A stretch of DNA of 64,000 bases from Fibrisoma limi BUZ 3 (GTDB taxonomy: Bacteria > Bacteroidota > Bacteroidia > Cytophagales > Spirosomataceae). Numbering within the stretch: the first letter of the stretch is position 1; each line of letters begins with the position of its first letter. Made by a program: the position numbers and the translations under genes. The stretch lies in NCBI RefSeq assembly GCF_000296815.2, contig NZ_CAIT01000004.1:310001-374000 (forward strand), given 5' to 3'. This document shows, one piece after another, positions 8,002 through 16,367 of the stretch. Below the pieces are notes generated by a model. It was not told the DNA's origin, made no database searches, and saw only the letters and a program-made list of their open reading frames with translations.

Positions 8002-9579
8002 ATGGCACAAAGTGGATTTCGGCGGTGGATCGTCGTCATAACGGCTGTTTCGGCGGCCATTATGGAACTGATTGATACGTCGATCGTGAACGTCGGCCTG
8101 ACCGACATTGCCGGTAACCTCGGCGCTACCATCGAAGACGTTTCGTGGGTCGTTACGTCGTATGGCATCGCGAACGTAATCGTGATTCCGATGACGAGCT
8201 TTTTGCAGGGTTACTTCGGTCGTAAGAACTACTACATCGGCTCAATTATTCTGTTTACGCTGGCCTCCTACGGCTGTGGCGTAGCCCCGGACCTCTGGAC
8301 GCTCGTGGCGTTCCGCTTCCTGCAAGGGGTAGGCGGTGGAGCCCTGCTGTCAACCTCACAGGGAATCATGTTCGATGCCTTTCCGCCCCAGCAGCGGGCG
8401 CTGGCGTCGGCGCTGTTTGGTCTGGGTATCGTGCTGGGTCCAACGTTCGGACCGACGCTGGGCGGCTACATCATCGATAATTACCATTGGAGCTGGATGT
8501 TCTACATCAACATTCCGGTGGGGATTCTGGCGGTCTTTCTGAGCCTGAATTTCATCGAGAAGAAAGAAGACGAGTATGACATTGACCGCAGTAAGATCAA
8601 CATCGACTGGACCGGAATTCTGCTGCTGACCGTAGGCGTGGGTAGTTTGCAGTACGTACTGGAGCGTGGTGAAGCCGACGACTGGTTCGAGGATAACATC
8701 ATCCTGTACCTGACGGTGGCCGCGGCTATTGCCATACCTTTCTTCATCTGGTACGAACTCCGTGGTACCAAAACGCCGGTGCTGAACCTGCGGGTGCTAA
8801 AAAACCGTAATCTGGCGCTAGGGGCTTTTCTGGTCTTTGTGGTCGGATACGGTCTGTTCACGTCCGTACTGCTGTATCCGCTGTTTGTGCAGCGGGTGAT
8901 CGGCTACACGGCTACTAAAACAGGCCAACTGCTCATTCCGGGCGGAGCCATCGCGGCCGTTTGCTTTCCGCTGGTAGGCCGGCTGCTGGCCAAGGGGGTG
9001 TCGCCCCGCTACATCGTGATGGCGGGCTACGTGCTCTTTGCTGTTTTCTGCTTCATGATGTCGGGCTACAACGCCGAAACAACCGACGGCTATTTTACGG
9101 AGGCACTGCTGATCCGTGGGGTTGGTCTGGCCTTTCTGAACGTACCGCTCATCAACTCGTCCGTTTCGACGCTGAAGCCGTTTGAGTTGCCGACCGGTAT
9201 CGCGTTCACAAACATGACGCGGCAGCTCGGTGGGGCGTTTGGGGTGGCGATTACCAACACCTACATCGCCCAGCGGTCGGCGTATCACCGCGTCGATCTG
9301 GTATCGAACATCAACCCGGATAACCCGCTGGCAACCGAACGGATCAACAGCATCGCGCAAGGACTGATTGCGAAAGGTATCAACTCACTCGACGCCATAT
9401 CTGGGGCTTACCGTAACCTCGAACTGGCGGTTCAGAAACAGACGCTGCTGCTGGCGTACCTCGATACGTTCCGGCTGGCGGGAGTGTTCTTCATCGTGTC
9501 GTTTCCGCTGCTGTTCCTGTTGCAGAACAAAAAAATGGATGCTGCCACGGCTAAAGCAGCCGCTGAAGCAGCGCACTAA
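8002..9579 (+). CDS. DHA2-family (EmrB/QacA-type) MFS multidrug exporter
   Basis: A 525-residue inner-membrane drug:proton antiporter of the 14-helix DHA2 group. Motif LDTSIVNVGL in EmrB appears here as LIDTSIVNVGLTDI near residue 24 in the first helix. Antiporter motif C-like sequence (GLGIVLGPTFGPTLGGYI) lies in helix 5, and the motif A loop (GYFGRKNYY) follows helix 2. With the adaptor upstream and a TolC-like channel downstream it forms a tripartite pump spanning both membranes. The start codon directly follows the purine-rich hairpin. The drug range cannot be read from sequence; family members export lipophilic toxins and uncouplers. Confidence 0.93.
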   Translation: MAQSGFRRWIVVITAVSAAIMELIDTSIVNVGLTDIAGNLGATIEDVSWVVTSYGIANVIVIPMTSFLQGYFGRKNYYIGSIILFTLASYGCGVAPDLWTLVAFRFLQGVGGGALLSTSQGIMFDAFPPQQRALASALFGLGIVLGPTFGPTLGGYIIDNYHWSWMFYINIPVGILAVFLSLNFIEKKEDEYDIDRSKINIDWTGILLLTVGVGSLQYVLERGEADDWFEDNIILYLTVAAAIAIPFFIWYELRGTKTPVLNLRVLKNRNLALGAFLVFVVGYGLFTSVLLYPLFVQRVIGYTATKTGQLLIPGGAIAAVCFPLVGRLLAKGVSPRYIVMAGYVLFAVFCFMMSGYNAETTDGYFTEALLIRGVGLAFLNVPLINSSVSTLKPFELPTGIAFTNMTRQLGGAFGVAITNTYIAQRSAYHRVDLVSNINPDNPLATERINSIAQGLIAKGINSLDAISGAYRNLELAVQKQTLLLAYLDTFRLAGVFFIVSFPLLFLLQNKKMDAATAKAAAEAAH

Positions 9580-9607
9580 AACTGGTTTTCTACTCGTGAC
9601 AAACTCA

Positions 9608-10954
9608 ATGAAATCAATTTTAATAGTCGTCGCTGCCCTGGCCGGTAGTGTTGCTCAGGCTCAGACACAACCGGTGCCGCTGCCCGACGAACTGCGGACG
9701 CTGATCCAGCAGGCCAACGCTAACTACCCGGTGCTGAAACAACAGGACCAGCTTATCCGGGCCGGTGAGCTACGGATCGACATCGCCCGAACGGCGCTAC
9801 GTCCATCGGTTAACCTGAACGGCAATTACACGTACATCACACCGGTACCACAGGTTACGTTTCCAATTAACGGCCAGGAGGCTACCCTGAAGCTGGCCCC
9901 GAACAACAACATCAACGGCAACGTCGGTATCGGGCAGACGATCTACGATTTTGGTCGGACGGAGGCTGCGGTTCGGCAGGCGACCGACAACGTACAGGTG
10001 CTGCGCCGGACGTATGAACTGACCCAGCAGACGTTGGGATACCAGGTGGCCGCGGCTTACTACGGTGTCGGGTTTTTACAGAAGAGTCTGGCCGTGCAGG
10101 ATTCGGTGATCAAAACAGCAGGGGCTAATGTGCGGTTGTTGGCCACACGACTGCAAAACGGCGACGCTCTCGAATACGACGTATTGACGCAGGCGGTACG
10201 GGTGAAAGTGGCTACGAACCGCCGAATCGAAATCCAGAACCAACTGGAACGCCAACTGGCCCTGCTGACGTACCTGACGGGTATTCCAAATCCAAACGTT
10301 AGCGAGGCCGTCAACCAGTTCAACGCTGGGCTAGCTGCCGCCGGCGTACCGGCCGCCGGTACGCCGGTTCAGCCGCTCGATCTCAGCGGAGATGTACAGG
10401 GCATATTGGCCGGCAACAAGGACGTACAGCTTGCTCAGGACCGTTTGCGGGCGGCCGAGACCGATATTCTGGTGAACAAACGGGCCGGACAGCCGAGTAT
10501 CGCGTTCAGTGGGACGGCGGGATTTAAGAACGGGTACCCACTGGAAGTGGAGAAGCCCCGGGCCAATATGGCGGCCGGGATCAATATTGTGGTGCCGCTT
10601 TATGCCGGCAATCGGTACAACTTGCAGAATCAGGCGGCTCACCTTAACCTGAATGCCAGTCGCTACGCCCTCGAAACGGCCAACGCTCAGCTACGGCAGA
10701 GCATCGCGCAGTTGAACGCCGACATCCGGAGCAACCAGACCCGCCTGCAAAATCTTGAAACGCAGGTGCTCCAGGCCCGAAAGGCGCTGGATATCGCCAA
10801 TGCCCGGCTGCGCAATGGGGTGATTACAAACGTGGAATTGCAGAGTGCGGAAACGGGGCTGGAAGAAGCAGAACTTGGCCAATTGAATTTTCAATACCAG
10901 TTGCTGCTCAACCGGCTTGAGTTGAAGCGGTTGCTTGGGGAGAGCCTGCAGTAG
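9608..10954 (+). CDS. TolC-family outer-membrane efflux channel
   Basis: A 448-residue outer-membrane factor, third gene of the efflux operon. I place the start at ATG 9608, which gives a clean signal peptide (MKSILIVVAALAGSVAQAQ); a longer open frame from 9368 only overlaps the MFS gene. The protein contains two long helical repeats rich in Gln, Asn, Ala and Leu (including FGRTEAAVRQATDNV and LRNGVITNVELQSAETGLEEAELG), the hallmark of the TolC trimer with its periplasmic tunnel. The gap to the MFS gene is 28 nt. It completes the EmrAB-TolC-like set in one transcript, which is unlike E. coli where tolC is elsewhere. Confidence 0.9.
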   Translation: MKSILIVVAALAGSVAQAQTQPVPLPDELRTLIQQANANYPVLKQQDQLIRAGELRIDIARTALRPSVNLNGNYTYITPVPQVTFPINGQEATLKLAPNNNINGNVGIGQTIYDFGRTEAAVRQATDNVQVLRRTYELTQQTLGYQVAAAYYGVGFLQKSLAVQDSVIKTAGANVRLLATRLQNGDALEYDVLTQAVRVKVATNRRIEIQNQLERQLALLTYLTGIPNPNVSEAVNQFNAGLAAAGVPAAGTPVQPLDLSGDVQGILAGNKDVQLAQDRLRAAETDILVNKRAGQPSIAFSGTAGFKNGYPLEVEKPRANMAAGINIVVPLYAGNRYNLQNQAAHLNLNASRYALETANAQLRQSIAQLNADIRSNQTRLQNLETQVLQARKALDIANARLRNGVITNVELQSAETGLEEAELGQLNFQYQLLLNRLELKRLLGESLQ

Positions 10955-11063
10955 CGTTGTTAAAAAATCTAAAATTGATGGCGTCGCTACATACCAAACC
11001 CCGCCCGGTGGGAGTTAGTAGTAACGAAAGTACATCACCCATCAACCTTATAAACGGCAAATT

Positions 11064-11315
11064 ATGAAAGAGCGCGTTATCCAGCTACTCAAGAATTTTG
11101 GGGTTCAGGAATCGGCCCTGGCCGAACAGAACGGCCACCCGCTGCATTTTAACCGGGATCTGGGCTTCGATAGCCTCGACAGCGTGGATCTGATTATGCA
11201 ACTGGAACAGGAGTTCGGTATCCGCATTCCCGACGAAGATTATCCGAAACTAACCACGCTGCAAGGCGTATACGAGTACCTGCAAAACGAACAGCAGGTG
11301 GCTGAGGTCGTTTAA
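11064..11315 (+). CDS. Acyl carrier protein
   Basis: An 83-residue acidic protein with the phosphopantetheine attachment motif [11 protein letters not shown], the serine lying at about residue 37. Helix 2 and 3 sequence ([21 protein letters not shown]) is also standard. It should carry acyl chains as a thioester after modification by a phosphopantetheinyl transferase. It stands alone, 109 nt after the efflux operon, with no fatty-acid or polyketide gene beside it, so it may not be the main AcpP, which normally lies next to fabF. A strong bidirectional terminator follows and separates it from the convergent comB gene. Confidence 0.9.
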   Translation: MKERVIQLLKNFGVQESALAEQNGHPLHFNRDLGFDSLDSVDLIMQLEQEFGIRIPDEDYPKLTTLQGVYEYLQNEQQVAEVV

Positions 11316-11337
11316 CGATGTCAGTCAGATACCATTG

Positions 11338-11365
11338 AAAAGCCAGGCTTTCGGGCCTGGCTTTT
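11338..11365. terminator. Bidirectional terminator between acp and comB
   Basis: AAAAGCCAGGC (11338-11348) pairs perfectly with GCCTGGCTTTT (11355-11365) around a 6-nt loop. With A and T flanks on both sides it can stop transcription of the ACP gene (+) and of comB (-), which converge here. Confidence 0.88.
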
Positions 11366-11369
11366 CGTT

Positions 11370-12080
11370 TTATAGTTCCATGCTGACCAGCGAGTTGCCA
11401 CGTAGCACCGGAATTACGTCGTAGAGGTCGTGTTGCAGGCAATAGGTGATATCGCGCTGAATACCCAGCCGCTGCAACCGCCGGATGTGCGACGAATTGG
11501 CGAGGTAGCTGAGCAGGTTGTCTTTGCCCTGCTGGTACAGTCGCCAGGCCATCAGGGCGCTGTCTTCGGCGGTCATGAAGTGGCTTTTCAGCCGGTCAAC
11601 CAGGGCGCCCGCAAACAACGTATCTTCCAGATTGACTTTACCCTTCCAGCCCGCGCATAGCACCAGCACATCGTACGGCTCCGAACGGAGATACCGCGCA
11701 ATGGCTTCCAGATTCAGGAAGGAACCGACCAACACTTTCACGGCCGCCCGTGAACGGGTGATGGCATACGTGCCGTTGGTAGTAGTCATGGCCACTTTTT
11801 CGCCCCGAATCATTTCCTGCATGTACGTAAATGGCGAATTATCCAGTTCAAAACCATCTACCTTGCGGGCATTACGTTCGGCTGCGGCCAGGTAGCCGCG
11901 TTCCTGCCAGAGCTGGCATTCGTCGATGGTGGCAACGGGGATGATACTGTCCACGCCATAGGCAAAGGCCGTCACCATACAGGATGTCGCCCGGAATACG
12001 TCGGCAACGATCACAATGGTGTTATCCATTGCGTGCAGATGCAACAGTTCCGGTGTCAAACAAACGTCGATTTGTTTCAT
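11370..12080 (-). CDS. comB: 2-phosphosulfolactate phosphatase (ComB family)
   Basis: A 236-residue protein matching the ComB family, which removes phosphate from (R)-2-phospho-3-sulfolactate. Family-like blocks are VIVADVFRATSCMVTAFAYGV near the N-terminus, TTTNGTYAI near residue 104, and VLVLCAGWKGKVNLEDTLFAG around 140-160. In methanogens the enzyme belongs to coenzyme M synthesis; in bacteria it is common without that pathway and may feed sulfolactate metabolism. No other sulfonate gene (ComA, ComC) lies nearby. The family call is strong. The physiological role here is inference only. Confidence 0.85.
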   Translation of the reverse strand: MKQIDVCLTPELLHLHAMDNTIVIVADVFRATSCMVTAFAYGVDSIIPVATIDECQLWQERGYLAAAERNARKVDGFELDNSPFTYMQEMIRGEKVAMTTTNGTYAITRSRAAVKVLVGSFLNLEAIARYLRSEPYDVLVLCAGWKGKVNLEDTLFAGALVDRLKSHFMTAEDSALMAWRLYQQGKDNLLSYLANSSHIRRLQRLGIQRDITYCLQHDLYDVIPVLRGNSLVSMEL

Positions 12081-12088
12081 AGTTGTCA

Positions 12089-12195
12089 GAACTGGGATTT
12101 AAGGGATTGACCTGATTGGCAGGATTTTGCTTTGGTTAAGCGCAGGACGCTTCACAAAGTCGTGTTAATCGGCTCAATCCCTTAAATCCCGGTTC
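12089..12195. repeat. Long inverted repeat with GGGATTTAAGGGATT arms
   Basis: A 22-nt arm at 12089-12110 and its near-perfect complement at 12174-12195 (21 of 22 positions pair) enclose 63 nt. The element fills the gap between gcvT and comB, both on the minus strand. The lack of a T run argues against a simple terminator. It has the look of a dispersed non-coding palindrome, but only one copy is in this window. Confidence 0.6.
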
Positions 12196-12198
12196 AGC

Positions 12199-13287
12199 TT
12201 ATTTTTTTACGAAAGGAAGCTTAACGATCTGCGCTTTCAGGAGTCGATCGCGCACGTTTACAAAAATCTCGGTGCCGGGTTTGCCAAAGGCCGTTGATAC
12301 GTAGCCGAGGCCGATCCCTTTTCCCAGCGTGGGCGACTGCGTACCGGACGTTACTTCGCCAATGGCGTTGCCGTCGGCATCAGTGAGGGCGTAGTGACTG
12401 CGCGGAATGCCCCGGTCAATCATCTCAAAGCCGACCAGTTTCCGGCTGACGCCCTGTTCTTTCTGTTGTTTGAACTGGTCTGCCCCGATGAAGTCATGGG
12501 TAAATTTGGTAACCCAGCCCAGTCCGGCTTCAATGGGAGAAGTTTCGTCGGTGATGTCGTTACCGTATAGGTTGAACCCCATCTCGAGTCGTAATGTATC
12601 GCGGGCACCGAGTCCGATGGGTTTGATGCCGTAAGGTTTTCCGGCTTCCATAATCGCGTGCCAGACCCCTTCGGCCTGCTCATTGGCGACGTAGATTTCA
12701 AAGCCGCCCGCACCCGTATAACCCGTGGCCGACACGATGACGTTGGCCGCTCCGGCAAAATCCGTTTTCTCGAAGGTATAGTAACCCATCGAGTCCAGTT
12801 TGGCCGGGGTCAGGGATTCGAGCGCTTTGGCCGCCAGCGGCCCCTGCACGGCAAACAGGCACATACCGTCGGAGATATTGACCATGTCAACGTTGTCGGT
12901 ATTGTGCTGGCTGATCCAGTTCCAGTCTTTGTCAATGTTCGACGCGTTGACAACGAGCATGTACTCGACCGCACTGATCCGGTACACGAGCAGGTCGTCG
13001 ACAATGCCGCCCTGGTCATTGGGGAGGTAGCTATACTGCACCTTACCGTCGTAGAGCGTAGACGCATCGTTGGCCGATACGCGCTGGATCAGGTCCAGCG
13101 CCCCCTCACCTTTGAGGATGAATTCGCCCATGTGCGATACGTCGAAAATGCCGACCGCATTACGGACGGTGTTATGTTCGTCGAGATCGGAGGTATAGCG
13201 AACGGGCATTTCGAAACCCGCGAACGGCACGATCTTCGCGCCTGACTGCTGATGAACGTGATGGAGAGGAACTTGCTTCAGGGACAT
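12199..13287 (-). CDS. gcvT: Aminomethyltransferase, glycine cleavage T-protein
   Basis: A 362-residue GcvT, the folate-dependent enzyme that releases ammonia from the aminomethyl-lipoyl H-protein and makes methylene-tetrahydrofolate. Recognisable blocks are VGIFDVSHMGEF near residue 46, a family aspartate in GGIVDDLLVYR near 96, the folate-site region ATGYTGAGGFEIYV near 186, and the C-terminal barrel with VTSGTQSPTLGKGIGLGYV. Length is the usual 360-370. The H- and P-protein genes are not adjacent, which is common in Bacteroidota. No glycine-riboswitch-like structure is visible upstream. The ATG at 13287 starts at MSLKQVPLHHVHQ, the expected N-terminus. Confidence 0.95.
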   Translation of the reverse strand: MSLKQVPLHHVHQQSGAKIVPFAGFEMPVRYTSDLDEHNTVRNAVGIFDVSHMGEFILKGEGALDLIQRVSANDASTLYDGKVQYSYLPNDQGGIVDDLLVYRISAVEYMLVVNASNIDKDWNWISQHNTDNVDMVNISDGMCLFAVQGPLAAKALESLTPAKLDSMGYYTFEKTDFAGAANVIVSATGYTGAGGFEIYVANEQAEGVWHAIMEAGKPYGIKPIGLGARDTLRLEMGFNLYGNDITDETSPIEAGLGWVTKFTHDFIGADQFKQQKEQGVSRKLVGFEMIDRGIPRSHYALTDADGNAIGEVTSGTQSPTLGKGIGLGYVSTAFGKPGTEIFVNVRDRLLKAQIVKLPFVKK

Positions 13288-13306
13288 TTAATCGGGGATT
13301 ATCCGA

Positions 13307-13314
13307 CAAATTTA
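13307..13314 (-). promoter_or_regulatory. Putative -7 element for gcvT
   Basis: The complement reads TAAATTTG, an exact TAnnTTTG match, 20 nt upstream of the gcvT ATG. No clear -33 TTG is seen at the expected distance, so this is a partial promoter call. Confidence 0.4.
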
Positions 13315-13368
13315 TCGAAAAATGGGGATAAACCGGTTAATAACCCGAACAGATCCAATCTGAGGCAG

Positions 13369-13959
13369 CTAACCGCGCTTTCGAGCAACAATATAAGAAA
13401 GACCAAGCTGAGGATGAGCGTAATAGCCTATGTACCGACGACTGGAGAAACCATCAGAAAGCGTACGTACGTTATACTGAAAACCGTAGCTCAATTCTGC
13501 GCGGAGGGTAGGAGAGAGCCCAATGCTTAATCCCGGCATAAACAGCGCCGACCGCTGGAGCCCTGGCTCCCGCCTGGCAATACCCGGTGAATTCAAGGTT
13601 CGGCGTTCAAATTGATAAGTTAGCTCAACGAAGGGGGATACGCGGGTGCGGGTAATTTGCCAATGCACCATCGGTCCGGCACTGAAGGTTTGGTAACCAG
13701 CTTTACCTAACCACTCACGGGTGTACAGACCGGCTACCCCGAGGAGCAATTTGTTGGCTACGAAATAGCCTGCATTGAGTTGCGTATTGATCCGATTTCG
13801 GAACAAAATGCCGCGCAAATAGCCGCCACGGGCAGTAAATTGCCAGTTGCCCCGATCAAACGATTGACTAAAGGCAGGGCGAATGGGTTCCTGTTGGCCA
13901 CTTGATTGAGCGTTGACGCAACAAGGTAATAAAAGGCAGAGGTACAGGACGTTTTTCAT
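13369..13959 (-). CDS. Small secreted beta-barrel protein, function unknown
   Basis: A 196-residue protein with a signal peptide (MKNVLYLCLLLPCCVNAQ). Alternating hydrophobic/polar strands (for example GNWQFTARGGYLRGILF and LLLGVAGLYTREWLG) and a last strand LGLSYIVARKRG suggest an 8-strand outer-membrane barrel. I cannot name a family. It is a tandem neighbour, 118 nt downstream, of another small barrel protein (14078-14707), and the two may be distant paralogues. Both are on the minus strand downstream of a TonB-type gene. No ligand or enzymatic residues can be picked out. Confidence 0.7.
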   Translation of the reverse strand: MKNVLYLCLLLPCCVNAQSSGQQEPIRPAFSQSFDRGNWQFTARGGYLRGILFRNRINTQLNAGYFVANKLLLGVAGLYTREWLGKAGYQTFSAGPMVHWQITRTRVSPFVELTYQFERRTLNSPGIARREPGLQRSALFMPGLSIGLSPTLRAELSYGFQYNVRTLSDGFSSRRYIGYYAHPQLGLSYIVARKRG

Positions 13960-14077
13960 AAGGGGTGAAGGTTGACTCCTCTAAAACGTCCATTTGTTGA
14001 TGGATGATATGTAACTTTATGTTAAGTTTTTTAACGCAGCGTTACAGACTGACATTGAAGTGAGGACCGTAAGATCA

Positions 14078-14707
14078 TCACTGAGAAACCGGCTGGGCAA
14101 CGGTCCGCTTTTTGAATGAAAACCGGTAGCCAACGCCTAGACCCGCCATACCGCTGATACCACCATTGACCAGATCAGCGTACCCAATTCGGCTGTGCAG
14201 GGATATGTTTGGTTTGATCAGGTATTCGTATTCAACCGTCAGGTGGTAGCCAAAATCATTCGTCTGTTGGCGCTCGCGTTGCACCGACGTCGTCGCAAGG
14301 CTACCATCCGGCAACCGGACCAGGTAATACCCCGTCAGTACGTCATCATCGCGGTACCAGAGTGATGGGCCGGCTCCTGCCCGCAAGGCATGGCGATTGC
14401 TCGGTAGAAAGTCGTAGAGAAACGTAAGGTCGCCGGTTAAGCGGGTCCGCTGATCCTGGCCTAGCGGTACGTCGGTAAACGTCTGCTGATCTGTTGAATA
14501 CGTCAGATAGCCAAGGCTGGCGGCTATTACAAACCGATCGTTGAGAAAATGGCGAGCGGCCTGAACGCTAAACCGTAAGCCTGCATCCTCAGGATTGGAT
14601 AGCGTCATGTAGTCCACCGTAGCCCGCACCGAGTTTTTGTGCAGCGGAAACTGGGCATATGATAGCGAGGCATTCAGGAATAGCAGAATCAGTAAAGTTT
14701 TTCTCAT
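14078..14707 (-). CDS. Outer-membrane beta-barrel protein, function unknown
   Basis: A 209-residue protein with a signal peptide (MRKTLLILLFLNASLSYAQ) and repeated amphipathic strands (RFSVQAARHFLNDRFVIAASLGYLTY is one pair). It ends with GLGVGYRFSF and a short charged tail. The pattern is that of porin-family or OmpA-barrel-like proteins of Bacteroidota, with no OmpA peptidoglycan-binding domain. It follows the two-domain TonB gene by 136 nt and precedes another small barrel. A role in the envelope is likely; anything more specific would be guesswork. Confidence 0.72.
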   Translation of the reverse strand: MRKTLLILLFLNASLSYAQFPLHKNSVRATVDYMTLSNPEDAGLRFSVQAARHFLNDRFVIAASLGYLTYSTDQQTFTDVPLGQDQRTRLTGDLTFLYDFLPSNRHALRAGAGPSLWYRDDDVLTGYYLVRLPDGSLATTSVQRERQQTNDFGYHLTVEYEYLIKPNISLHSRIGYADLVNGGISGMAGLGVGYRFSFKKRTVAQPVSQ

Positions 14708-14843
14708 AGCGAATCATACATAGTCACTTACTGGCTGGTGCGTCGACCGGTCTCGATGACCATGCCAATCGCCGTACAAGTTGCCGTAAAGTAAGTGATC
14801 AGCAGCCAAACAAATAGCTTAAGCCATTGCTTCGTCCGGAAAC

Positions 14844-16298
14844 TTAGTGTAAGGTAAAATTGATGGGCAGGGCATACCGTACCCGTACGCGCCGGCCGCG
14901 TTGAAAACCCGGTTCCCACCTGGGCGATTTGTTTACTACCCGAAGCGCTTCTTCATCGGCGCCAAAGCCGAGCCCCTGCAAAACGTGTACGTCGGACAGG
15001 GTGCCATCGGTATTAACAACAAAACTAACCAGAACGCGCCCCTGTGCCCGGGCTTTCTGGGCTTCGGCAGGGTAGCGTAGATTCTGAGCCAGGAATTGGC
15101 CCAACGCCTGCATGCCACCTGGAAATTGAGGCTGTTTCTCCAGGGTTGTGTACCGTAGCGTATCGGAACCGGCTACTATCGATTTACCACCCTGGCAAAT
15201 TCCTTTATCGTAAGTTTCTTCGTAAAAAAAGGAGCCATCTTTGTAGCGGCCCGTCCAGACGCCCTGCTTCAGGCCGTCGACTATTTGTCCTTTTTCAACA
15301 AACAGCGTTTGCTGGGCCGTATCCTTTTCAGAGCGCTGGGGTTCAGATAGGACAGCCAGCCCATTGCCCTCCTGGACGAGATGTTCACCGGTGTTGCTCC
15401 ACAGACCCATGATTTTGCCGGGTGCATGACCGTCTTTTGCTTTCGGCAACGGGCTGACCAGGACCTGCCGCAGTTGCCCATTAGGATACCAGGATGTAGT
15501 GACGATCTGCGTGTCGTATTCTTCCCGTTTTTGTTGCAGGACGCCGGAGGAGTCAAATGTGAATGAAGTGCCAACGGGCCTCCCTTTTTCGTACGATTGC
15601 TGGCTGCGGATTATTCCGGCTTCGTCAATCTCAAAAACGATTCCTTCCCACCGGCCAGGGGTAGACTGATACCCAAGCATGTACCTCCGTTTGTCGGCCC
15701 GGTTGAGCGGTTTAACGTCTTTCTGGACCAACTGTAGCCGGTTGTATTCCTGCCAGGACTTGCCTTTACGTTCGAATACGACGACGTCGGCGGTGGGCAA
15801 CCCGGCCGAATCCATCGGGCTTACCTGCTTGTAGCGGGCTTGCTCAGTGCTGTCGGGTAACTCCCTGAAGTCCTTATCGTAGTAGCTGACGGTTGCACCA
15901 TTAACGTAGAGAAACGGCTGGTTGGGCTTGAACAGAATCGGGAATGTCACCTCCTGCGACACCTGTTTGTCGGCTTTTCGGGCGGGCGACCAGTTTTTAT
16001 ATAGCGAAAACACACGTATAGCTTCGCGGTCGCAATCGGGCCGCAGTGACTTAATAACCTTTACATCGGTGGGAGAACCATCGGCCTGAATAACGGCACC
16101 GATAATTACACGGCCATTGATGTTCTGCGACCGGGCAGATATTGGTTTGCGAAGGTTAGCCTGAACGAAAGCGTCGAGGTATTGTGTACCGCCCTGGGGC
16201 TCGGCTGGTTTGTCAACTTCAAAGGGCTTAAAAGCTTGTTTTTGAGCAAATAAAGGTAGACTAACGAAAAGGAATAAGAAAAAAATAAGGGGTCTCAT
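14844..16298 (-). CDS. Energy-transducer-like protein with two TonB C-terminal domains
   Basis: A 484-residue secreted protein. After a signal peptide (1-18) comes a first TonB_C-like domain (about 35-125, with INGRVIIGAVIQADGSPTDV and REAIRV). A middle part (about 130-380) contains short MORN/YwqK-like repeats (GYQSTPGRWEGIVFEID, GVWTGRYKDGSFFYEETYDKG). A canonical TonB_C domain closes the protein (about 390-484: PQFPGGMQALGQFLAQNLRYP, ARAQGRVLVSFVVNTDGTL). Classical TonB has an N-terminal membrane anchor that binds ExbBD; here a cleavable signal replaces it. It may therefore be a periplasmic or surface protein using the TonB fold for binding rather than energy transduction. Confidence 0.82.
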   Translation of the reverse strand: MRPLIFFLFLFVSLPLFAQKQAFKPFEVDKPAEPQGGTQYLDAFVQANLRKPISARSQNINGRVIIGAVIQADGSPTDVKVIKSLRPDCDREAIRVFSLYKNWSPARKADKQVSQEVTFPILFKPNQPFLYVNGATVSYYDKDFRELPDSTEQARYKQVSPMDSAGLPTADVVVFERKGKSWQEYNRLQLVQKDVKPLNRADKRRYMLGYQSTPGRWEGIVFEIDEAGIIRSQQSYEKGRPVGTSFTFDSSGVLQQKREEYDTQIVTTSWYPNGQLRQVLVSPLPKAKDGHAPGKIMGLWSNTGEHLVQEGNGLAVLSEPQRSEKDTAQQTLFVEKGQIVDGLKQGVWTGRYKDGSFFYEETYDKGICQGGKSIVAGSDTLRYTTLEKQPQFPGGMQALGQFLAQNLRYPAEAQKARAQGRVLVSFVVNTDGTLSDVHVLQGLGFGADEEALRVVNKSPRWEPGFQRGRRVRVRYALPINFTLH

Positions 16299-16367
16299 GA
16301 GCAGTTTGTGATGTAGATAGCCGCAAATTAACTAAATATAGTAACATAGTAGAATACGTAAAAAAGC

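Noticed and set aside
13288-13368. A glycine riboswitch before gcvT
   Set aside because: The gap is 81 nt and holds only a -7-like element, with no room or conserved core for the riboswitch.
14728-14919. 63-residue minus-strand frame with a hydrophobic stretch (KLFVWLLITYFTATC)
   Set aside because: Its only good start lies inside the end of the TonB-like gene, with an unlikely Cys/Pro-rich N-terminus. No alternative ATG, GTG or TTG precedes the hydrophobic part. It could be real only with a non-standard start.
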